Of a stretch of 64,000 nt of DNA, positions 57,654-64,000 are shown one piece after another. Each line of letters opens with the position of its first letter. The first letter of the stretch is position 1. Position numbers and translations under genes: made by a program. This DNA comes from Nitrosospira sp. Nsp11. GTDB taxonomy: Bacteria > Pseudomonadota > Gammaproteobacteria > Burkholderiales > Nitrosomonadaceae. The notes beneath the pieces were generated by a model. That model saw nothing but the letters and a program-made list of their open reading frames with translations, was not told the DNA's origin and searched no databases. The DNA lies in contig NZ_FRBV01000001.1 in the NCBI RefSeq assembly GCF_900142705.1, forward strand, positions 496,001 to 560,000. Reading direction: 5' to 3'.

Positions 57654-60600
57654 CTAAATTTGCGGCAAGTCCGTTCCCTGCGCCTCAAACCGGACATCCC
57701 CATCTCCATCTGCATGAAAGGATGCCGGCATCGCTCCTCGCAATCCGTGGAGTGTTTGCAAACTGTAGGCCTGCAACTCCTGCATACTTGCCATGCCGAT
57801 GCAGGCAGCGCGTGCGCCTGCCAGCGTAGTGTAATATGTTACCCTTGCCTGCAACACTGCATGACGGATCGAGTAAGAGTCGTGAATCGCGCTCCGCTTG
57901 TCTTCCACGGTATTGATAATCAAAGACATCTCACCGTTTTTGATCATGTCCACTATGTGCGGACGCCCTTCCGCCATCTTGTTTACCGGCGTTACGGCCA
58001 GTCCGGCCAAGCTCAGGACCGCTGCAGTACCACGGGTAGCATAAAGCGTGAATCCCAGTTGTGCAAGATTGCGCGCGATTTCCACCACACGGGGCTTGTC
58101 CGCCTGGCGGACGCTGATGAAGACTTTACCCGAGAGCGGAAGTTTTACTCCCGCGGCCAGTTGCGACTTCACAAACGCTTCGGCAAACGTTTGCCCCACT
58201 CCCATCACTTCGCCGGTCGACTTCATTTCGGGTCCGAGTATGGTGTCTACGCCAGGAAATTTTATAAAAGGAAAGACAGCTTCCTTTACGGAATAATAGT
58301 AGGGAATGAATTCCTTGACTACACCCTGGCGTGCAAGCGTTATTCCCGTCATACAGCGCGCAGCAATTTTTGCCAACTGCAATCCGGTGGCTTTGGATAC
58401 GAAAGGGACGGTACGAGAGGCTCTCGGATTTACTTCGAGTACGTAAACGGTACTACCCTGAATGGCAAATTGCACATTCATCAATCCTACAACCTTGAGC
58501 GCGCGCGCCATTGCCGAAGTCTGACGACGCAGCTCATCCTGGATTGGCGCTGGCAGGTTGAACGGCGGCAATGAACATGCCGAATCCCCTGAATGCACAC
58601 CGGCCTGCTCGATGTGTTCCATGATTCCCCCAATCAGCACGGCTTCGCCATCGCAGATCGCATCCACATCCACTTCCACGGCGTCGTTCAGAAAATGGTC
58701 CAGCAGCACGGGGGAGTCGTGCGAAACCTTTACCGCCTGGTGCATATACCGTTCGAGATGCGCTTGCTCATGGATGATTTCCATGGCTCGCCCTCCCAAT
58801 ACGTAACTGGGACGAACCACCAGGGGATAACCGATTTCGCTGGCAGCGGCAATCGCTGCTTCCGCATTTCTCGCGATGCGGTTTGGCGGTTGTTTCAGCC
58901 CAAGCTGATGCAGCATTTTCTGAAAACGCTCACGATCTTCGGCACAGTCGATCATGTCCGGGCTGGTACCGATAATCGGGACGCCATTAGCCTCGAGATC
59001 GCGTGCAAGCTTCAGCGGCGTCTGCCCGCCATATTGCACGATTACACCCAGCGGCCTCTCCACCGCGACGATTTCGAGTACGTCCTCCAAAGTCACGGGC
59101 TCGAAATAAAGCCGATCCGAAGTATCGTAATCGGTCGAAACCGTCTCCGGATTGCAGTTGACCATGATAGTCTCGAAACCATCCTCACTTAAGGCCAGCG
59201 CTGCGTGAACACAGCAGTAATCGAACTCGATACCCTGGCCGATACGGTTGGGCCCACCTCCCAGTACCATTATCTTTTTCCTGTCGCTCGGCAGCGCTTC
59301 ACATTCCTCTTCGTAAGTGGAATACATATACGCAGTACGCGTAGCGAACTCGGCGGCGCAAGTATCAACCCGTTTGTACACCGGGCGCAGGCCGAGATGA
59401 TGCCGCCGTGCGCGGACCGCCTCCTGTGTAGCATTCATCAGCTTCGCCAGGCGCCGATCTGAAAAACCGCTGCGTTTCAATTTACGCAATGCATGCAAAT
59501 CAAATGTATCCAGAGATTTTCCGACAACGGACTGCTCCTGCCTTACCAGATCTTCGATCTGAACCAGGAACCAGGGATCGATATGCGTATGCTCTTGAAT
59601 TTCATCAAAAGCCATGCCGCAACGAAACGCATCGGCAACGTACCAGATCCGATCCGGACCCGGATCAGCCAGTTCGGCCGCGATCGTTTCGATATCTGCT
59701 GTTTTCTCATCCAATCCGTCTACGCCGATCTCCAGCCCGCGCAACGCCTTTTGAAGAGATTCCTGAAAAGTTCGTCCAATCGCCATCACCTCGCCCACCG
59801 ACTTCATCTGTGTGGTGAGGCGATCATCGGCCTGTGGAAATTTCTCGAAAGCGAAGCGCGGTATTTTGGTGACGATATAATCTATGGATGGCTCGAATGA
59901 CGCCGGCATTGCCCCGCCAGAAATATCGTTCCTGAGTTCATCCAATGTATAACCTACCGCGAGCTTGGCCGCCACCTTGGCGATGGGAAATCCAGTCGCT
60001 TTCGAAGCCAGCGCGGAGGAGCGCGATACCCGAGGGTTCATCTCGATTACGAGCATGCGCCCGTCCTGCGGGTTGATAGCAAACTGTACATTGGAACCGC
60101 CTGTTTCCACCCCTATTTCGCGCAACACCGCTATTGATGCGTTACGCATGATCTGGTATTCCCTGTCTGTCAGGGTCTGTGCCGGGGCTACGGTGATGGA
60201 GTCCCCAGTGTGCACTCCCATGGGATCGAGGTTTTCAATGGCGCAGATGATGATGCAATTGTCTTTCTTGTCGCGTATCACCTCCATCTCGAATTCTTTC
60301 CAACCGATGACCGATTCCTCGATCAGCAATTCCCGCGTAGGCGAAGCTTCCAGGCCGCGTTCGCAGATATCCAGAAATTCCACGCGGTTGTATGCAATAC
60401 CGCCGCCGCTGCCACCCATGGTAAATGACGGCCGAATAATAGCTGGATAACCCACCATTGCCTGTACTTGCAGCGCTTCCTCCAGACTATGGGCAATGGC
60501 GGAACGTGCCGAACTCAACCCGATACGGGTCATTGCCTGTTTGAATTTCTCGCGATCCTCAGCCTTGTCGATAGCCTCGCGCGACGCGCCAATTAGCTCG

Positions 60601-60938
60601 ACGCCGTATTTTTGAAGCACGCCATTCTTGGCGAGGTCGAGCGCACAATTCAACGCCGTCTGTCCGCCCATCGTCGGCAATAGCGCATCCGGGCGCTCAA
60701 TGGCAATAATTTTTTCCACCATAGACCAGATAATGGGCTCTATATAGGTGGCGTCCGCCATTTCCGGATCGGTCATGATGGTTGCGGGATTGGAATTTAC
60801 CAGGATGATACGATAGCCTTCCTCCCGCAACGCCTTGCACGCCTGGGTACCGGAATAATCGAACTCGCATGCCTGCCCGATAATAATGGGCCCCGCACCG
60901 ATAATGAGGATGGATTTTATGTCGTTACGTTTAGGCAT
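57654..60938 (-). CDS. carB: Carbamoyl-phosphate synthase large subunit
   Basis: CarB makes carbamoyl phosphate from ammonia, bicarbonate and two ATP for arginine and pyrimidine synthesis. Its 1094 residues are slightly above the E. coli size (1073). It has the two homologous ATP-grasp halves: the first from [23 protein letters not shown], the second from [19 protein letters not shown]. The allosteric domain lies at the C-terminus ([20 protein letters not shown]). It is 209 bases after carA. Confidence 0.97.
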   Translation of the reverse strand: MPKRNDIKSILIIGAGPIIIGQACEFDYSGTQACKALREEGYRIILVNSNPATIMTDPEMADATYIEPIIWSMVEKIIAIERPDALLPTMGGQTALNCALDLAKNGVLQKYGVELIGASREAIDKAEDREKFKQAMTRIGLSSARSAIAHSLEEALQVQAMVGYPAIIRPSFTMGGSGGGIAYNRVEFLDICERGLEASPTRELLIEESVIGWKEFEMEVIRDKKDNCIIICAIENLDPMGVHTGDSITVAPAQTLTDREYQIMRNASIAVLREIGVETGGSNVQFAINPQDGRMLVIEMNPRVSRSSALASKATGFPIAKVAAKLAVGYTLDELRNDISGGAMPASFEPSIDYIVTKIPRFAFEKFPQADDRLTTQMKSVGEVMAIGRTFQESLQKALRGLEIGVDGLDEKTADIETIAAELADPGPDRIWYVADAFRCGMAFDEIQEHTHIDPWFLVQIEDLVRQEQSVVGKSLDTFDLHALRKLKRSGFSDRRLAKLMNATQEAVRARRHHLGLRPVYKRVDTCAAEFATRTAYMYSTYEEECEALPSDRKKIMVLGGGPNRIGQGIEFDYCCVHAALALSEDGFETIMVNCNPETVSTDYDTSDRLYFEPVTLEDVLEIVAVERPLGVIVQYGGQTPLKLARDLEANGVPIIGTSPDMIDCAEDRERFQKMLHQLGLKQPPNRIARNAEAAIAAASEIGYPLVVRPSYVLGGRAMEIIHEQAHLERYMHQAVKVSHDSPVLLDHFLNDAVEVDVDAICDGEAVLIGGIMEHIEQAGVHSGDSACSLPPFNLPAPIQDELRRQTSAMARALKVVGLMNVQFAIQGSTVYVLEVNPRASRTVPFVSKATGLQLAKIAARCMTGITLARQGVVKEFIPYYYSVKEAVFPFIKFPGVDTILGPEMKSTGEVMGVGQTFAEAFVKSQLAAGVKLPLSGKVFISVRQADKPRVVEIARNLAQLGFTLYATRGTAAVLSLAGLAVTPVNKMAEGRPHIVDMIKNGEMSLIINTVEDKRSAIHDSYSIRHAVLQARVTYYTTLAGARAACIGMASMQELQAYSLQTLHGLRGAMPASFHADGDGDVRFEAQGTDLPQI

Positions 60939-61147
60939 GGATGCAGTGAAATTTTTGGCGTGATATCGGTACGCTGCTTCAGGAAATTCTGGCTAAATTC
61001 CGTAAGAAGCACGTTCAGAAAAATCGGGATAATCACACGGGCATTGCAGGCCGCAGCCGCATCATTCTTCCTTTGGCGATGCCAGGGAATTCTATGCAGT
61101 GAGCGCCCGTGCCGGACCTATTCCGGAGTCCCTTTCATATTTGTATT

Positions 61148-62287
61148 TCAACCGTTTCTTTCCATCAATCCGATAAATTTATCGAATAAATAATCCAGAT
61201 CGTGAGGTCCCGGACTCGCCTCAGGGTGTCCCTGAAAGCAGAATGCGCGCTGACCGGTCAGTTCGAATCCCTGCAAGCTACCATCAAATAACGACAGATG
61301 CGTAATGCGTGCATTCTTTGGCAGGGTATCGATATCCACCGCGAAGCCGTGGTTCTGGCTGGTAATCGCTACCGTTCCGCTGTCCAGATCCTTCACAGGG
61401 TGATTGGCGCCGTGGTGGCCGAATTTCATCTTTATGGTTTTGGCCCCACTTGCCAACCCCAGCAGTTGATGCCCCATGCAAACACCAAAAATGGGTACTT
61501 TTTCTTCAAGTAATCTTCTGATTGTGGCAATTGCATAATCGCAAGGCTCCGGATCGCCAGGTCCATTGGAAAGAAATACGCCGTCGGGCCGTAATGCCAG
61601 AATCTCGTCAGCGGTAGTTTGAGCAGGAAATACCGTAACCTTGCAGCGGCGGTGCGCCAGTTTGCGCAGCATGTTGCGCTTAATACCAAAATCCACCGCG
61701 ACAACATGAAAGCGAGGGTTCTTATCGACCTGGTAATCGCACCCCAACCTCCATTCGCCTTCGTTCCATTCGTAAGGCTGAGTGCAACTCACCACTTTAG
61801 CCAGATCCATTCCCATCAGTCCGGGAAATTCCCGAGCGCATTTCAGCGCTTCAGCCTCATCGGGAAAACCTGCCATGATACAGCCTGACTGCGCACCTTT
61901 TTCGCGCAAGATACGCGTAAGCTTGCGCGTGTCAATATCTGCAATCGCCACTACCCCATGTTGCCTGAGGTATTCCGGTAAGGTCTGGGTCTGCCTCCAA
62001 TTACTTGAGACGAGGGAAAGGTCCCGGATCACAAGGCCGGCGGCATATACGCGATCGATACAGCCGGATTCTGCGTCCTCCGGATTAGTACCTGTATTGC
62101 CGATGTGTGGATAAGTCAACGTAATGATTTGCCGGCAATAGGAAGGATCAGTAAGTATTTCCTGATAGCCGGTCATGGAAGTGTTGAATACGACTTCGCC
62201 CGTACTGACGCCTTCGAGGCCGATAGATGTGCCGCGGAAAACTGTGCCGTCGGCGAGTGCGAGAACGGCATACGGGCGTTGTGACAC
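61148..62287 (-). CDS. carA: Carbamoyl-phosphate synthase small subunit
   Basis: CarA is the glutaminase that feeds ammonia to CarB. The GTG at 62287, six bases after AGGAG, gives 379 residues; E. coli has 382. The N-terminal domain begins [13 protein letters not shown]. The class I amidotransferase triad is Cys in [13 protein letters not shown], and His and Glu in [12 protein letters not shown]. An upstream ATG in frame (62338) overlaps the leader inverted repeat and is less likely. Its leader carries a strong hairpin, so regulation by pyrimidines or arginine at that point is possible. Confidence 0.96.
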   Translation of the reverse strand: MSQRPYAVLALADGTVFRGTSIGLEGVSTGEVVFNTSMTGYQEILTDPSYCRQIITLTYPHIGNTGTNPEDAESGCIDRVYAAGLVIRDLSLVSSNWRQTQTLPEYLRQHGVVAIADIDTRKLTRILREKGAQSGCIMAGFPDEAEALKCAREFPGLMGMDLAKVVSCTQPYEWNEGEWRLGCDYQVDKNPRFHVVAVDFGIKRNMLRKLAHRRCKVTVFPAQTTADEILALRPDGVFLSNGPGDPEPCDYAIATIRRLLEEKVPIFGVCMGHQLLGLASGAKTIKMKFGHHGANHPVKDLDSGTVAITSQNHGFAVDIDTLPKNARITHLSLFDGSLQGFELTGQRAFCFQGHPEASPGPHDLDYLFDKFIGLMERNG

Positions 62288-62317
62288 GGGAGACTCCTGC
62301 GAACGAGACAAGACATG

Positions 62318-62349
62318 AAAATGGGACAAGCTTCCCATTGTCCCATTTT
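62318..62349. promoter_or_regulatory. 12-bp perfect inverted repeat in the carA leader
   Basis: AAAATGGGACAA (62318-62329) and TTGTCCCATTTT (62338-62349) with an 8-base loop, 30 bases upstream of the carA GTG. It could be an operator, an RNA switch or a weak dapB terminator (four U at the end). Confidence 0.6.
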
Positions 62350-62447
62350 ATAAGTGCGAGATTATACTTCGAAAAGCTGCCTGCTTCAATGAAACCCCGG
62401 CAGTAACCCCCGATCGCGGAGGTGTGAACGGCATACCTGATACATGA

Positions 62448-63263
62448 TTACTCGCGCAATCCCAGCACGTCCTGCATATCGAACAATCCGCTTTGCCTAT
62501 CGGCAAGAAATCGCGCAGCACGCAGCGCTCCCTCGGCGAAAGTTGCGCGACTGCCAGCCTTGTGTGAAATCTCGATGCGCTCGCCTGTCCCTGCAAACAT
62601 CACGATGTGATCACCGACGATGTCTCCGCCGCGCACAGTGGCAAAACCAATGGTGCCGGGCGCGCGTTCTCCGGTATTGCCTTCGCGTGCGTAAATTGCG
62701 ATTTCGGAGAGCTCTTTGCCGAGCGCTCCCGCGATCACCTCGCCCATCTGCAACGCAGTGCCGGACGGTGCATCAACCTTGTGCCGGTGGTGCGCCTCAA
62801 TAATTTCTATGTCGTAACCCGTGTTCACGTTTAATGCCTTGGCCGCCATTTCCAGCAATTTGAAGGTAACGTTCACACCCACGCTCATATTGGGAGCAAA
62901 TACCATTGATATGTCTTTTGATGCAGCCTTGAGCTCTTCTTTTTGTTGGGTCGAAAAACCGGTTGTGCCGATTACCATTTTCACCCCTGCCGCACGGCAC
63001 GCCGCCAGATGCGCGAGCGTTCCTTCAGGCCGGGTGAAATCAATCAGTACATCGGTTGCCCGCAACCCGGAAGCAACATCATCGGTAATATTAACGCCGC
63101 ACGGCGCACCCGCCAATTCCCCCGCATCCCTTCCGAGAAATGGGCTACCGGTACGCTCCAGTGCAGCGCTCAATTGCATGTCCGGGGCTTGGGCGATAGC
63201 CTCGAGCAAAGCGCGCCCCATCCGGCCCGAGCTTCCAGCGATGGCAATATTCAATGTCGTCAT
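62448..63263 (-). CDS. dapB: 4-hydroxy-tetrahydrodipicolinate reductase
   Basis: DapB reduces the product of DapA in lysine and diaminopimelate synthesis. The 271 residues have the NAD(P) motif [15 protein letters not shown] (about 6-20), the substrate motif [15 protein letters not shown] with the catalytic His and Lys, and GATTFSTQ-type residues ([10 protein letters not shown]). [14 protein letters not shown] precedes the C-terminus. It lies between the bamE homologue and carA; a fur gene is often near bamE and dapB in relatives but is not in view. Confidence 0.96.
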   Translation of the reverse strand: MTTLNIAIAGSSGRMGRALLEAIAQAPDMQLSAALERTGSPFLGRDAGELAGAPCGVNITDDVASGLRATDVLIDFTRPEGTLAHLAACRAAGVKMVIGTTGFSTQQKEELKAASKDISMVFAPNMSVGVNVTFKLLEMAAKALNVNTGYDIEIIEAHHRHKVDAPSGTALQMGEVIAGALGKELSEIAIYAREGNTGERAPGTIGFATVRGGDIVGDHIVMFAGTGERIEISHKAGSRATFAEGALRAARFLADRQSGLFDMQDVLGLRE

Positions 63264-63434
63264 TTATCCTAAATCCGCCCTTGTAGCGAGCGCGCCCCGG
63301 AAGGTGAAGCTCATGGAGCATGAGAAATCTTTTTTAGTTATAGCGCTTAATTGAAAAGAGCTGAAAAATGAGTGGTCAGCTGCCGGATTCAGGTTTATCC
63401 AAGCAATATCTTTTTCGGATCGCCCAAGGTGATC

Positions 63435-64000
63435 CTATTCTTTCTGCAGGTCTGCTTCCTTATTGCCCAAATCCGCCGATGGAGATGGCACCAGCTTGGG
63501 GCCGCGTTTTTCCGGCTCCGGCAAACCTGAAGCCTCACTCACATATGGAATTCCACTTGAGGCAGCCATACTGGCGGCAGCCGGCGTTTCGCGCTGGGCG
63601 GCGATATCGCTGGAAGCTGGAACACCGGATACTTCTTTATTGGAAGCGGGAATATCGGTCACGGCATGAGTCTCGGGGTAAGAAAGGCCTTCCTCTCTAC
63701 TCGACGCAGGGATATCGGCGGGTATTTGATCAGCGCCCTCTTTCTTGGTAATTTGAGTGCTGCTTTCGTCCTTTACCATGGGCCTGGTTGACTCACCCGG
63801 CATGGAAGGCTCGACTGACGGCGGCTGAACAAAAGCAAGCGAAGGCGTAAAAGTGCCATTCGTGCGCACCAGTTTATCGCCTTCAAAAAAAACTGCCAGA
63901 TGTCTTTGCTCGACCAGCTTGCCCTTCTGCTCAAGGCGATATACATAATCCCAGCGGTTTTCATGGAAAGCGTCACTAATCATGGGGGAACCCAGCGCGA
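63435..64000 (-). CDS. bamE: BamE homologue with long low-complexity tail (cut by window edge)
   Basis: BamE is a lipoprotein of the BAM complex for outer-membrane assembly. The frame is open to the right edge, so the signal peptide and the first part are outside. The visible N-terminal part (GSPMISDAFHENRWDYVYRL, then VFFEGDKLVR) is the last strand region of the SmpA/OmlA domain. After it, about 140 residues are rich in Pro, Ala, Ser and Glu, with repeated IPAS-like units (ADIPASSREE, TDIPASNKEV, GVPASSDIAA). E. coli BamE has 113 residues in all and no such tail. Confidence 0.88.
   Translation of the reverse strand, partial: ALGSPMISDAFHENRWDYVYRLEQKGKLVEQRHLAVFFEGDKLVRTNGTFTPSLAFVQPPSVEPSMPGESTRPMVKDESSTQITKKEGADQIPADIPASSREEGLSYPETHAVTDIPASNKEVSGVPASSDIAAQRETPAAASMAASSGIPYVSEASGLPEPEKRGPKLVPSPSADLGNKEADLQKE

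Noticed and set aside
57660-58574. 304-codon plus-strand frame
   Set aside because: It is antisense to carB and lacks any motif.

Overview
The window looks like core chromosome of a betaproteobacterium. The most likely placement is Nitrosomonadales, close to Nitrosospira. The basis is gene order (thrS-infC-rpmI-rplT-pheS-pheT-ihfA-merR, surE-pcm-nlpD-rpoS, lptD-surA-pdxA-rsmA, leuS-lptE-holA, ftsH-folP-glmM) and a dihydrolipoyl dehydrogenase with its own lipoyl domain, as in Neisseria P64k. The genus is an inference from protein style; a 16S comparison (the gene is at 33196-34731, minus strand) would settle it.

Layout. 1-2252: the tail of a cytochrome P450, an exported ankyrin-repeat protein and a DUF3617 protein. 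2272-3633: mpl (cell-wall recycling). 4148-10179: lptD-surA-pdxA-rsmA (outer-membrane assembly, B6 synthesis, 16S methylation). 10235-20808, all minus: DUF393 protein, lpdA, proA, holA, lptE, leuS, a DegQ/DegP-type protease and ttcA. 21180-28339, plus: a sulfate-uptake locus made of a YezD-like protein, an alginate-export-type outer-membrane protein, sbp, a DUF2325 protein, an EAL-like protein without catalytic residues, and cysT-cysW-cysA. 28494-28928: exported cupredoxin. 29292-34998, minus: a complete rrn operon (16S, tRNA-Ile, tRNA-Ala, 23S, 5S) with promoter, boxA elements, processing stems and terminator. 35026-41749, minus: tyrS, sodB, a group III truncated hemoglobin, and rpoS-nlpD-pcm-surE. 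41857-50118, minus: tRNA-Pro(GGG), merR-type regulator, ihfA, pheT, pheS, rplT, rpmI, infC, thrS. 50503-55892, minus: pstS, glmM, folP, ftsH. 56054-64000: rlmE, yhbY (plus), greA, carB, carA, dapB and the 3' part of a bamE homologue with a long low-complexity tail.

Most genes are housekeeping and complete. No insertion sequence, prophage, CRISPR array or integrase was seen. The best candidate for something undescribed is the sulfate locus, where three proteins that are not classical transporter parts sit in line with the transporter genes. One of them is an EAL domain that kept its fold motifs but lost almost every c-di-GMP hydrolysis residue. Other notable points are an expanded repeat region in LptD, a non-AUG start of infC, a terminator-like hairpin before pheS, a 12-bp inverted repeat in the carA leader, and a perfect FNR/CRP-family palindrome upstream of leuS.
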